In this document: in pieces, positions 33,331-41,739 of the stretch
Layout of the letters: every line of letters starts with the position of its first letter
Position numbering within the stretch: the first letter of the stretch is position 1
From: an uncultured Lachnospiraceae bacterium
GTDB taxonomy: Bacteria > Bacillota > Clostridia > Lachnospirales > Lachnospiraceae
Direction: 5' to 3'
NCBI GenBank assembly: GCA_910589195.1
Contig: CAJUTC010000004.1
Coordinates: 62,001 to 126,000 of the forward strand
DNA length: 64,000 bases
Translations under genes and position numbers: made by a program
Notes under the pieces: model-generated
The model's database searches: none
Seen by the model: only the letters and a program-made list of their open reading frames with translations
Told to the model about the DNA's origin: nothing

Positions 33331-33945
33331 CTATACATCTGGAATGATTTTATTCAGTATAATGGCCACAAATGCCGCGCTGGCAATACCGAATCCTAAA
33401 ATGTATTGCGCGAATACCAGCAGGGCGTCCAGCGCCCCTTCCGGAAGGATATTTAACCACGGCGTGACGATTGCGGAAATCGAAACAATGTTGTTGACAT
33501 CGGTCAGCAGACCAGCAGCAAGAAATCCCGCAATCAGGGCAAATATCCCAGAACCGATCCGAGAAACGGCAGCAAACGCATATCCTTTCTCAAGCTTGCC
33601 TACTGGCAGACCTAACGCAATACCGCCTCCGACTGCGGGAAAGTAATAAAAAATTTCATTGTACCAGGCTTTCAGTTCTTCTGACTGGATCCTTAGATGT
33701 TGTATGGTCTGATTAAAATCGTTATCGTTCATAATCGCCTTGATTTTATCAATCGGAATCCCAATCGTCCTAAGGTATACAATCAACGCGAACTGTGCCA
33801 CCTGGCGATAGGAATATTTACGGTATCTGTTATTGGGATCCCGGTATTCCGGCTTGAACAGCCCAATTTTGTCATAATAATGAAGCGTCGGACGATTTAC
33901 GTTAAATAGTTTCGCAATTTCGCTGAGCGATAAATATTGTTTCAT
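33331..33945 (-). CDS. MerR-type DNA-binding domain fused to a membrane domain
   Basis: This 204-aa protein starts with a clear MerR helix-turn-helix (YLSLSEIAKLFNVNRPTLHY, then YDKIGLFKPEYRD) and a short helix to residue 100. The second half is hydrophobic, with about three membrane segments (FPAVGGGIALGLP, IGSGIFALIAGFLAAGLL, YILGFGIASAAFVAIILNKI). The last segment resembles the C-terminus of NCS2 nucleobase permeases. A MerR regulator normally has a soluble effector domain here. It could be a membrane-tethered regulator or a chimera made by deletion. The ATG at 33945 has GAGGA 5 nt upstream. It lies between the hydrogenase operon and the divergent regulatory operon. Confidence 0.65.
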   Translation of the reverse strand: MKQYLSLSEIAKLFNVNRPTLHYYDKIGLFKPEYRDPNNRYRKYSYRQVAQFALIVYLRTIGIPIDKIKAIMNDNDFNQTIQHLRIQSEELKAWYNEIFYYFPAVGGGIALGLPVGKLEKGYAFAAVSRIGSGIFALIAGFLAAGLLTDVNNIVSISAIVTPWLNILPEGALDALLVFAQYILGFGIASAAFVAIILNKIIPDV

Positions 33946-34099
33946 CTTATTCCTCAATCGATTTCAAGAAATTCTTTCCATTAATTTTTCTGCCTGCATT
34001 ATACATGCGAATTTCCATCCTGACAAGGTTCCTCTCTTAAACTCTTAGCCGCTTTTATTTACCTATTTTTTCCAAAATTATTTTTATTTCCGTTCTAAC

Positions 34100-34157
34100 T
34101 TGTTAAAAAACTAACGCTAGAATATTAGTTGATTATTTCTAAATCTGATGGTATCTT
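34100..34157 (+). promoter_or_regulatory. Overlapping candidate promoters of the DRTGG/HATPase operon
   Basis: Two -35/-10 pairs are visible: TTGTTA (34100) with TATTAG (34123) at 17 bp, and TTGATT (34129) with TATCTT (34152) at 17 bp. ACTAA and TTAGT half-sites lie around the first -10. The divergent MerR-type gene starts about 155 bp upstream, so the region may be its target. Confidence 0.45.
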
Positions 34158-34198
34158 TATTATAAGTCTATACAAAAAGAATAAAGGAGAGGAGAACT

Positions 34199-34546
34199 AT
34201 GACAGTTAAGGATGTACAAAATACATTAAAGGCCAGGGTCTTAACCGGAGAAGATCTGTTGGATCAGGAGGTGCGCTCTGCCTGCGGTTCCGATATGATG
34301 AGCGATGTGCTTGCGTTTTCTAAGGATCATTCCGTACTGCTCACCGGCCTTTGTAATCCGCAGGTAATCCGTACTGCAGAAATGCTTGATATTGTCTGTC
34401 TGATTTTTGTCCGTGGCAAGAAGCCTGACGACTCCATTATTCAAATGGCAGCCGAGCGGGGAATCGTAGTTCTTGCCACCGGGCACCGGATGTTTTCTGC
34501 CTGCGGTATGCTTTATGAAGCCGGACTGAGGGGAGGTGCCATCTGA
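34199..34546 (+). CDS. DRTGG-domain protein 1
   Basis: This 115-aa protein matches the small DRTGG domain, also found next to CBS domains and in HPr-kinase-related proteins. Segments include LTGLCNPQVIRTAEMLDIVC, FVRGKKPDDSII and GIVVLATGHRMFSACGML. It is the first gene of a five-gene operon, with GGAGAGGAG upstream, and overlaps the next gene by one base. It may be a small ligand- or redox-sensing module working with the HATPase and hydrogenase-like proteins. The function is not established from sequence. Confidence 0.8.
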   Translation: MTVKDVQNTLKARVLTGEDLLDQEVRSACGSDMMSDVLAFSKDHSVLLTGLCNPQVIRTAEMLDIVCLIFVRGKKPDDSIIQMAAERGIVVLATGHRMFSACGMLYEAGLRGGAI

Positions 34547-34968
34547 TGGAAGATGCCATCCGCCTGACCTATGAAATTTCTCCGGATGATTTTACACGTG
34601 CCGGAGAGGCCAGCAGCGATGTAAAGAAAAAGCTGAAGCAAATGGGAGTCGGCCCGGAAGCCGTCCGTAAAGTGGCAATCGCAATGTATGAAGGGGAAAT
34701 TAATATGGTAATCCACGCAAAAGGCGGAGAAATCCGTGTGGATATTACTCCTGAAAAGATTCTTATGGTATTAGATGATATCGGCCCCGGCATCCCCAAT
34801 GTGGAGCAGGCTATGCAGGCCGGCTTTTCCACTGCCCCGGATGAAGTCCGATCCTTAGGCTTTGGCGCTGGAATGGGGCTGCCTAACATGAAAAAATACA
34901 CCGATTCCATGGAGATCGATACCCGGATCGGCGTAGGGACGAAAATTACAATGGTGGTGAATATTTAA
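34546..34968 (+). CDS. RsbW-like HATPase protein
   Basis: This 140-aa GHKL ATPase resembles anti-sigma factor serine kinases. It has VAIAMYEGEINMVIHA as N-box, MVLDDIGPGIPNVEQAM as G1 and FGAGMGLPNMKKYTD as G2. Start and stop codons overlap both neighbours (shared ATG/TGA and TAATG junctions), implying coupled translation. With the second HATPase in the facing hydrogenase operon, it suggests phosphorylation-based control linked to hydrogen metabolism. Confidence 0.85.
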   Translation: MEDAIRLTYEISPDDFTRAGEASSDVKKKLKQMGVGPEAVRKVAIAMYEGEINMVIHAKGGEIRVDITPEKILMVLDDIGPGIPNVEQAMQAGFSTAPDEVRSLGFGAGMGLPNMKKYTDSMEIDTRIGVGTKITMVVNI

Positions 34969-36365
34969 TGGATAAATTTTATCATTCTGTCCGTCTGGAC
35001 CCCAACTTATGCAAAGGCTGTATTAACTGCATTAAACGCTGCCCTACTGAAGCAATCCGGGTTAGAAATAAAAAAGCGCTGATTAACAGCAAATTCTGCA
35101 TTGACTGCGGAGAATGTATCCGGGTTTGCCCTCATCATGCCAAATACGCAATTTATGATAAGCCGGAAGAGATGCGCCAGTATGCCTACACCGTGGCCCT
35201 GCCGCCTCCCAGCCTTTACAGTCAGTTTAATAATTTAGATGATGTAAATATTGTATTAAATGCCCTGCTCCTTATGGGCTTTGACGATGTATTTGAGGTC
35301 AGCGCAGCCGCGGAACTGGTATCGGAATCCACCAGAACCTATCTGGCGGAGCACAAGGATCAGCTTCCTATTATCAGTACCGCCTGTCCTTCTGTGGTCC
35401 GTCTGATCCGGGTTCGTTTCCCTAATCTGATCCCTCATATGCTGCCCTTAAACCCTCCCATTGAGATAGCCGCTATGCTGGCTGCTGAAAAAGCCATGAA
35501 ACAGACCGGTCTTCCCAGGGAAAAAATCGGTATTTTCTTCATCTCCCCGTGCCCTTCTAAAGTCACCTATGTGAAAGCGCCTTTAGGGAATGAAACCAGC
35601 CAAGTAAACGGCGTCCTGGCCATTAAAGATATCTATCCTCAGCTTCTTTCCAGGATGAGCGCTGTGGGAACCGATTACCCGGATATCGCAACCTCCGGAA
35701 AAATCGGAATCAGTTGGGGACGGAGCGGCGGCGAGTCCAGCGGCCTTTTGTCTGAAAATTACCTGGCGGCTGACGGAATTGAAAATGTAATCCGGGTTTT
35801 AGAAGATTTGGAAGATCAGAAATTTACAAATTTGGAATTTATTGAGCTGAACGCATGCAACGGTGGCTGTGTAGGCGGTGTGCTGACTGTAGAAAACCCA
35901 TACATAGCGGAAACCAAACTAAAGCGTTTGCGCCGCTACATGCCGGTAGCACGCACCCACATGTCCCATGACGCCGAGGAAGTAATTCCATGGACTACTG
36001 GCGTCCAGTATGAACCTGTTTTCCGTTTGGGAAATAATATGATGGAAAGCTTTTCACGATTAAACCAGGTGGAACGGCTCTGCAAAAAACTTCCCGGCCT
36101 AGACTGCGGTTCCTGCGGCGCCCCAACCTGCAAGGCCCTGGCAGAAGATATTGTCCGGGGCGATGCCAAGGAAACCGACTGCGTTTACTATTTAAGAGAA
36201 AATCTCCACAATCTTTCTGAGGAGGTTTCCATCCTGGCAGAAGATCTGGCAGAAGGCGACAAGGGAGGAAAAGAAACCCTGCAAATTTTAAAGGAATACA
36301 TTCAGCGGATTTCTGATGAAATGAGCCATTTAGATCGGCATGAAGAAGAGGAGGATTCAAAATGA
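34968..36365 (+). CDS. Sensory-type FeFe hydrogenase homologue with Fe-S domains
   Basis: This 465-aa protein has an N-terminal 2x[4Fe-4S] ferredoxin (C15xxC18xxC21xxxC25 and C44xxC47xxC50xxxC54). The reduced H-cluster domain has motifs STACPSVV (C140), SPCPSKV (C195) and NACNGGCVGG (C297 and C301). A C-terminal 4Fe-4S Fes-type motif (C380xxC383xxxxC388, C405) and a coiled-coil tail follow. The four cluster-binding Cys are kept, but the neighbouring proton-relay Cys of TSCCP and the MPCxxKxxE Lys/Glu pattern are altered. That suggests a sensor or low-turnover enzyme, as proposed for group C/D proteins. It sits between HATPase and DRTGG genes, fitting a signalling role. Confidence 0.82.
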   Translation: MDKFYHSVRLDPNLCKGCINCIKRCPTEAIRVRNKKALINSKFCIDCGECIRVCPHHAKYAIYDKPEEMRQYAYTVALPPPSLYSQFNNLDDVNIVLNALLLMGFDDVFEVSAAAELVSESTRTYLAEHKDQLPIISTACPSVVRLIRVRFPNLIPHMLPLNPPIEIAAMLAAEKAMKQTGLPREKIGIFFISPCPSKVTYVKAPLGNETSQVNGVLAIKDIYPQLLSRMSAVGTDYPDIATSGKIGISWGRSGGESSGLLSENYLAADGIENVIRVLEDLEDQKFTNLEFIELNACNGGCVGGVLTVENPYIAETKLKRLRRYMPVARTHMSHDAEEVIPWTTGVQYEPVFRLGNNMMESFSRLNQVERLCKKLPGLDCGSCGAPTCKALAEDIVRGDAKETDCVYYLRENLHNLSEEVSILAEDLAEGDKGGKETLQILKEYIQRISDEMSHLDRHEEEEDSK

Positions 36366-36712
36366 CAGTTCAGGAATTATGGGATAGCGGATTATTAAAA
36401 CAAGTAAATGAAGGCGACGATATGGAACGGGAAATCACTAAGCTTTTCTGTTGCGACTTGTTAAGCATCGCCATGAGCAAGGCTCCGTCAGGCTGCGCCT
36501 GGGTTACCGTAATGGGAAATATGAATACCCTGGCAGTGGCATCCTTAGCCGATGCCGCCTGTGTGATTATGGCAGAAGACGCCCGCTTAGATCCCACAGC
36601 GTTAAACAAGGCAAAAATGCAGGGGATTACGGTAATGGAAACAGAACTTCCCATTTTTGACGCTGCCCTTTTAATCCATCAGCGCCTGTCTGCTCCGGAG
36701 AATCCACTATGA
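36362..36712 (+). CDS. DRTGG-like domain protein 2
   Basis: This 116-aa paralogue of the first gene has the same fold pattern: LFCCDLLSIAMSKAPSG, TVMGNMNTLAVASLADA, CVIMAEDARLDPTALNKAKM, then GITVMETELPIFDAALLI. It overlaps the preceding gene by 4 bp and the following one by 4 bp. Two DRTGG proteins flanking a sensory hydrogenase suggest a heteromeric sensor complex. The biochemical role is unknown. Confidence 0.75.
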   Translation: MTVQELWDSGLLKQVNEGDDMEREITKLFCCDLLSIAMSKAPSGCAWVTVMGNMNTLAVASLADAACVIMAEDARLDPTALNKAKMQGITVMETELPIFDAALLIHQRLSAPENPL

Positions 36713-37425
36713 TCAGCCTTACTTATGACCTGCATCTCCATTCCTGCTTATCCCCCTGTGGCGATGAGGATATGACCCCGGCCAATATTGCGGGAATGGC
36801 GGCCATTTTAGGCCTGGATGTAATTGCTGTAACGGATCACAATTCCTGCAAAAACTGTCCGGCGGTTATGGCAGCGGCTGCGGAATACGGAATCTTAGCC
36901 ATCCCAGGGATGGAAATCAATACGGCTGAGGAAGTTCACGCGGTCTGCCTGTTTTCGGATTTAGATTCCGCCTTGGAATTTGACAGCTATGTTTACAGCC
37001 AGCTTTTGCCTTTTCCCAATAAAGAAGAAATATTTGGCCGTCAGCTTATTTATGACAAAGAAGATCATATCTGCGGCACTGTGCCAAACCTGCTGATAAA
37101 TGCCACCAGCATTTCCTTTGACAGCCTTTGGGATCTGGTAGGCTCCTATGGAGGAGTAATGTTCCCTGCCCATGTAGACAAACAGGCAAATAGCCTGATG
37201 GCAAACTTAGGGTTTATCCCCCCGGACAGCCAATTTACTACTGCGGAAGTAAAGGATCTGCGTCAGCTCCACCGCCTGAAAAAAGAACACCCCTACCTGG
37301 AAAAGTGTCGGATCATCAGCAATTCTGATGCTCATTACCTGGAACATATCCATGAAGCAAACTTAACCCTTCCAGTGGAGGAAAAAAGCATCCAGGGAGT
37401 ATTAGAAACGCTGAAAGGCAAGTGA
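36709..37425 (+). CDS. PHP-domain phosphoesterase
   Basis: This 238-aa protein has the PHP metal-binding motifs YDLHLHSCLSPCGDEDMTP, VIAVTDHNS, IPGMEINTAEEVHAV, and MFPAHVDKQ and SNSDAHYLE later. It is TrpH-like; known members hydrolyse phosphate esters of nucleotides. As the last gene of the sensory operon, it may remove a signalling phosphate or nucleotide. It overlaps the upstream gene by 4 bp. Confidence 0.85.
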   Translation: MISLTYDLHLHSCLSPCGDEDMTPANIAGMAAILGLDVIAVTDHNSCKNCPAVMAAAAEYGILAIPGMEINTAEEVHAVCLFSDLDSALEFDSYVYSQLLPFPNKEEIFGRQLIYDKEDHICGTVPNLLINATSISFDSLWDLVGSYGGVMFPAHVDKQANSLMANLGFIPPDSQFTTAEVKDLRQLHRLKKEHPYLEKCRIISNSDAHYLEHIHEANLTLPVEEKSIQGVLETLKGK

Positions 37426-37457
37426 AATGGGTAAGGCTCATATTAAAAAGATTATGT

Positions 37458-37494
37458 CCCATCAAATACGCGTAAACTATGCGGGTTTGATGGG
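37458..37494. terminator. Terminator between the PHP and GNAT genes
   Basis: CCCATCAAA and TTTGATGGG form an exact 9-bp stem with a 19-nt loop. On the minus strand it is followed by ACATAATCTTTTTAA, so it mainly serves the convergent GNAT gene but could stop both. Confidence 0.6.
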
Positions 37495-37629
37495 GCATTT
37501 ACGTAAAGTCTATCCGTTCAAAAGCCTAGGCCTGCATGTTACGAAACAAATTTTCTCATACCATCTGCTATTTTGCTTTCCTCTTAAGAGCGTTACAATT
37601 TTGAAACCATCTTTCCCTTTGGCTAACCA

Positions 37630-38052
37630 CTATCGTTCCCAGCACATGCTATATTCTATTTCTGATGTTTCATCATCAATCCCCTGCGCCACTATTTTAA
37701 AACCCCGTTTCATATAAAAATCCACTGCCGGAATATTCTTCTTGTAAACGTTCAAATCCAGCTTTTCCCTATTCTTTTTGGCAAAATCCAGCAATTTGCT
37801 TCCAATCCCTTTTGCCCGTTCTGATTGATCTACAAATATTCCTGCAATATAGGTTCCCATGATTCCTATAAAACCATTGATTGCGCCATTATGTTCCGAC
37901 ACATAAACCTCTGCCTGAGGAATCATCATTCTTACAGTATCAAGCTTACCATTCCAATACACAGAATCAATAAAGGAATGGGCTTCCATATTCCCATTGA
38001 GCCAGATAAGCATTATGGCATCCATATCAACATCTTGAAATTTTCTAATCAT
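37630..38052 (-). CDS. GNAT family N-acetyltransferase
   Basis: This 140-aa protein has the GNAT acetyl-CoA loop QSERAKGIGSKLLDFAKK and the C-terminal NIPAVDFYMKRGFKIV segment. It resembles the YjaB/RimI-like small acetyltransferases. The start is uncertain: an ATG at 38052 gives the expected size, but no clear ribosome site precedes it, and GTG/TTG codons just upstream are alternatives. The substrate is unknown. Confidence 0.78.
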   Translation of the reverse strand: MIRKFQDVDMDAIMLIWLNGNMEAHSFIDSVYWNGKLDTVRMMIPQAEVYVSEHNGAINGFIGIMGTYIAGIFVDQSERAKGIGSKLLDFAKKNREKLDLNVYKKNIPAVDFYMKRGFKIVAQGIDDETSEIEYSMCWER

Positions 38053-38564
38053 ATTTTTCACCAAGACCCAAGCGAAAATGCCTGCATTTTCATTTGGGGC
38101 GCAAACACAAAGGGGGAAAGATGTGTGTTTGCATATTATCCTTTCTCCTTTTTTCTTTCACCCTTCCTCCATTCTGCAGGTGTTTCCCATAGCGTGTATA
38201 AACACTGTTTTTCGTCAGATGCGCATTATATTCTGCGAACCATTCGGATCGAATAAGAAAGGCTTAGGCTCTACGCTCACACCATGACGAATCAGCAAAG
38301 TGATTCATCATGGCAGGCCCCCCGATTCAAACAAAGTTGCAGCCATTCTTCCTTTTAGGACTTGTATATTTTTCCAATTCATTGTAAAATAAAATTGGAT
38401 TCTTTTCCAGCATTTTTGCGGGAAAAGAAATATGTGTTGTTGCTGGTACTCTCAGAAATCCTTTGAATCCGAATACAAGAGCCTTTTCGGAATTCGCAAC
38501 TTTAGGATTTACAAATTGAAACAGTTTCGAGAGAACCTTATACCAAAAAAGGGGGAAAACAAAT
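38053..38564. other. Hairpin-rich intergenic region
   Basis: About 500 bp without a gene. Inverted repeats include GAAAATGC/GCATTTTC at 38074-38091 with a 2-nt loop, GCAAACACA/TGTGTTTGC at 38101-38132, and GAATCA/TGATTC within CCATGA..TCATGG at 38282-38313. None has a clear T-run. The promoter at 38362-38390 serves the deacetylase, leaving a leader of about 165 nt. Confidence 0.45.
38362..38390 (+). promoter_or_regulatory. Promoter of the deacetylase gene
   Basis: TTGTAT (38362-38367), a 17-bp spacer and TAAAAT (38385-38390) form a plausible sigma-A promoter; CCAATT/AATTGG flanks the -10. The leader of about 165 nt includes a CCAGCA..TGCTGG pairing. Confidence 0.5.
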
Positions 38565-39557
38565 TTGAAAAAGCAACTAAAAGCACTATTGATTGCCGGC
38601 ATATTAGCAGGCCTTACCATTCAGCCTGCCTATGGCGCCGGCATTGCCGCAAAGCAACTGGTTCCGTCTGTCCGCTTCTACCAGCCAAGTGAAGAAGATA
38701 TTTCCAAAGGGCCAGGCGCTGTCCAGCAGGCTGCGCAGGCAGCCCGTGAGGCACAGGAACAAGCTCAGGCAGAAGCCCTGGCAGCTTCACAGGCGGCCTT
38801 TTCTTCAGCCGCTAAAACAGCCCTTACTTCATTATCTTCTGCTGTTTCCAGCACGGCTGTCCAGACAGCGGTAGAAGCACAAGCTCAGGCAGAAGCCTTA
38901 GCGGCAGCCCAGGCAAATTATATCCAGTCAGGAGCCGTCCGTGTTCTGGATCCTACAAAGCCTATGATTGCCCTTACTTATGATGATGGCCCACAATCCT
39001 CTGTAGGAAACCGAATCATGGATGTTTTTAACCAGTACGGCGGCAGATGCACCTTTTTCATGGTTGGCGATCGGGTTCCTGCCCATGCCGCTGAGGTGCA
39101 GCGGATGGTAAACGAAGGCTTTGAGGTAGCAAACCACACCCAGAACCACAAATATCTGAACCATTTAGGCGCTGCGGAAATCCGTGCCCAGGTAGAAGCC
39201 TGCAATAATACCATTGAATCCATCTGTGGAGTCCGCCCTACCCTGATGCGTCTTCCCGGAGGAAATAAAAACGCCACGGTTCTGGCAAATGTTTCCATGC
39301 CAATTATTCTGTGGAACATTGATACTCGTGACTGGAAGACCAGAAACGCCCAGTCTACTGTAAACGCAGTCCTTGGCAAGGTAAAAGACGGGGATATTGT
39401 CCTGATGCATGAGCTTTATCCCGCCACAGCAGACGCTACCGATATCCTGGTTCCGGCTCTGGTTTCCCAGGGCTTCCAGCTTGTGACAGTCAGCGAATTG
39501 GCCTATTACCGGGGAGCTTCCTTAGTCCCGGGAACAATTTATAACCGGATTCCGTAA
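38565..39557 (+). CDS. Secreted polysaccharide (peptidoglycan) deacetylase, NodB family
   Basis: This 330-aa protein has a signal peptide (LKALLIAGILAGLTIQPAYG) and an Ala/Gln-rich helical linker (about residues 45-120) that holds two copies of AQAEALAA-type sequence. The C-terminal NodB domain has TYDDGP with the catalytic Asp pair, the metal site HTQNH, RLPGGNKN and the late segment GDIVLMHELY. It would remove N-acetyl groups from extracellular glycan, often peptidoglycan. The start is a TTG with AAAGGGGG about 9 nt upstream. The linker suggests the catalytic domain is held away from the membrane. Confidence 0.87.
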   Translation: MKKQLKALLIAGILAGLTIQPAYGAGIAAKQLVPSVRFYQPSEEDISKGPGAVQQAAQAAREAQEQAQAEALAASQAAFSSAAKTALTSLSSAVSSTAVQTAVEAQAQAEALAAAQANYIQSGAVRVLDPTKPMIALTYDDGPQSSVGNRIMDVFNQYGGRCTFFMVGDRVPAHAAEVQRMVNEGFEVANHTQNHKYLNHLGAAEIRAQVEACNNTIESICGVRPTLMRLPGGNKNATVLANVSMPIILWNIDTRDWKTRNAQSTVNAVLGKVKDGDIVLMHELYPATADATDILVPALVSQGFQLVTVSELAYYRGASLVPGTIYNRIP

Positions 39558-39948
39558 TTTGGGCGAATGCGCCAAAACCGGTTTCATCTCCTTTGGAGAT
39601 CCTTTTGTTCCTAACAGCGCAGCAGGATTGGGAATTGAGATGATTTAAAACGATAAAGGATGCCGCAAAATCTGGCCTTCCTGCAATAATAGATGAAATC
39701 CACCGATTATCTTCTAATATTGTAGAAATCACCAAGTTTTGCGGCACCTTTTTTATTGAACAGCCTGCATCAATGTTTCGTTTCTGAAACGGCCTGCCAC
39801 ATCGTTTCTTTTGTTTTTCGTTTCCCTTCCAAACTATGCAGTCAAACTACATGGATAACCGAAAGCGCGGTTACTTTCTTTGCATCGCGCTCTTCTCCAC
39901 CAATAATAGGAACTTGCAAAACTCCTTTATAAGAAACAAGATGTGTTG
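39558..39948. other. Intergenic region with a long inverted repeat
   Basis: This 391-bp stretch without a gene holds a large inverted repeat (arms at 39658-39674 and 39732-39749) followed by a T-run. The remainder (39756-39948) shows no convincing feature. Confidence 0.45.
39658..39755 (+). terminator. Long inverted repeat ending in a T-run
   Basis: TGCCGCAAAA in the left arm and TTTTGCGGCA in the right arm are exact inverse copies, with extra CTGG/CCAA-type pairing beside them and a 57-nt insert. TTTTTT follows. It could be the deacetylase terminator or the remains of a small inverted-repeat element. Confidence 0.5.
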
Positions 39949-40965
39949 TCAGCTAACTTGGACACTGGGAAATCGGATCGAAATCGAAAATCCCTTTCCT
40001 GATTGAGATTCTGCTATTAGCTGTAAGTTAAGCTCATTGGCCATCATTTTTGTTAAATATAACCCCATACCGGTGGCTTTCTTCTGACTATCAGTAGAAT
40101 CGCCGGTAAAACCCTTCTGAAAAATATAAGGAAGATCATAGCTTTTGACACCCATACCGTTATCTGCAACGGTGAGAATTTCTGCCCCGTCCAGGCGATG
40201 AAGGGACAGGGTAAGGTGGGGAGCATCACTACTATATTTGATAGCGTTGCTGATGATTTGGCCCAGCATAAATTGAAGACCACGGCGATCGGTATAGACG
40301 GTTTCACCCTGTAACCGGTTTTCGATGAGAAACTGCTTTTCCTCCAGCAAAGGGGCGTAATCCTCCAGGACTTCTTCCACAGCATCTCCCAATTCCACCG
40401 CTTCAAACCGATAATTTTTCGTATTGCTTCCCAGACGGGCGTAATAGAGCATTTGATCAATATCCTTCTGAAACTGGCTGCGCACATAGTTTAATTTTGC
40501 TTGCAGCAAAGGAGGAAGCTCATCGGCTCGATTATCCAAAATCATGGCAAGCAGCGATAGAGGGGTTTTTGCTTCATGTACCCATCCCTCCACATATTCC
40601 TCATAATCCTGAAGGGATTTCCCCATCTCCTGGATCCGGCTCTGCTTTTCCTCCAGGATAGCAGCCAGAAGATGAAGCTGTTCTTGTTCTTGCTGACTCA
40701 CCGCGCTCAAAAGCTTCTCCGCATTTATCACATCCGGATCCATTAAAAAAGCCTGAAACAGCACTCGTTTACGCTGCTCTTTGAGATGAAAAACCAGCAT
40801 GATAGCTGAAAAAAGCACAAGACTTGCCAACACAATAATTCCAATCAGAACCTGAAACACCTGTGCGTCAGAAAGCCAGAGAAGCAGCGTAAAAAAGGCA
40901 TCTATTGTCAGCAGCAAAAGAAGCCACGTGGTATATCGTTTTAAGGTTTTCCAAAGCTGCTTCAT
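39949..40965 (-). CDS. BceS-type intramembrane-sensing histidine kinase
   Basis: This 338-aa kinase has two membrane helices close together (residues about 12-34 and 38-60) and almost no extracellular loop, the hallmark of BceS-like kinases that take their signal from an ABC transporter. The phosphoacceptor is in WVHEAKTPLS near residue 130; ATPase motifs SNAIKYSS, VADNGMGV and GMGLYLTK follow. Its ATG overlaps the regulator stop codon (ATGA). It belongs to the four-gene module with bceA and bceB homologues. Confidence 0.9.
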   Translation of the reverse strand: MKQLWKTLKRYTTWLLLLLTIDAFFTLLLWLSDAQVFQVLIGIIVLASLVLFSAIMLVFHLKEQRKRVLFQAFLMDPDVINAEKLLSAVSQQEQEQLHLLAAILEEKQSRIQEMGKSLQDYEEYVEGWVHEAKTPLSLLAMILDNRADELPPLLQAKLNYVRSQFQKDIDQMLYYARLGSNTKNYRFEAVELGDAVEEVLEDYAPLLEEKQFLIENRLQGETVYTDRRGLQFMLGQIISNAIKYSSDAPHLTLSLHRLDGAEILTVADNGMGVKSYDLPYIFQKGFTGDSTDSQKKATGMGLYLTKMMANELNLQLIAESQSGKGFSISIRFPSVQVS

Positions 40966-41639
40966 CGTGTATCCTTCGTTTCCAGCCGGTAGCCCGCCCC
41001 ACGGACAGATATCACTTTCTGTTTCATTCCTAAACCGGCCATAGTCTTTTTAAGGCGGGTCAGATTCACCTGCAAGGCATTCTCATCTATAAACTCGGTT
41101 GTATCCCAGAGCGCCCTGCAAAGCTGATTTGCAGTTGCCAAATTGTTTCCTGCCATAAGCAATGCTTCCAATAACTTTCCCTGATTCCTGGGAAGTACTA
41201 CAGATGTGCTGTTTATATATAACGTATATGTCACACGATCCAGCAGGAATCCTTGCCCTTCCAAAAGATTGGTTCTGCCTTCGTACCGTTTGAGAATATT
41301 GGTGATTCTAGCCAGCAGCCGTTCCTTACGGCAGGGCTTTGTCAAGTATTCATCCGCTCCAAGCCGGAGGGCGTGTAATTCATCAGCCAACTGATCCCTG
41401 GAAGTCAAGACCAAAACCGGGATAAACGTTTTCTGTTTGAGATCCCGGCAAATCTGAAAACCACTGATTTCCGGCAGATTAAGATCCAAAATTACCAGGT
41501 CAGGCGTTAGGACGCTCAACTGCTCCGCTGCATCTTCAAACGCGGTTACTTCCAATGCTAAGTATCCCGCCTTCTCCAGCATGCTTAAAAGCTCATCCCG
41601 CATATAAGCTTCGTCTTCTACAACCGCAATTCGCTTCAT
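40962..41639 (-). CDS. BceR-type response regulator
   Basis: This 225-aa OmpR-family regulator has a receiver domain with the conserved acidic pocket and phosphoacceptor Asp in LVILDLNLP (near residue 52), and a C-terminal winged helix (TNLLEGQGFLLDRVTY onward, VISVRGAGYRLE). A GGAGGGAGGG site precedes the ATG. It should bind upstream of the ABC genes; an inverted repeat at 44642-44658 is the candidate target. Confidence 0.9.
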   Translation of the reverse strand: MKRIAVVEDEAYMRDELLSMLEKAGYLALEVTAFEDAAEQLSVLTPDLVILDLNLPEISGFQICRDLKQKTFIPVLVLTSRDQLADELHALRLGADEYLTKPCRKERLLARITNILKRYEGRTNLLEGQGFLLDRVTYTLYINSTSVVLPRNQGKLLEALLMAGNNLATANQLCRALWDTTEFIDENALQVNLTRLKKTMAGLGMKQKVISVRGAGYRLETKDTR

Positions 41640-41692
41640 GACAGCCCTCCCTCCTTTCTTAATCGGTTTTCAAAATCTCTTTGTGCCTGGTT

Positions 41693-41708
41693 CGCAAGCC
41701 AGCTTGCG
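41693..41708 (-). repeat. Hairpin between bceB-like and regulator genes
   Basis: CGCAAGC and GCTTGCG are exact inverted copies separated by 2 nt. It may cause partial termination so that transporter and regulator levels differ. Confidence 0.45.
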
Positions 41709-41739
41709 TCGGATTTTACACCTTTTGATCATTGTTTTG

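Noticed and set aside
37427..37717. A 96-codon + strand frame after the PHP gene
   Set aside because: It spans a terminator hairpin and overlaps the GNAT gene in antisense.
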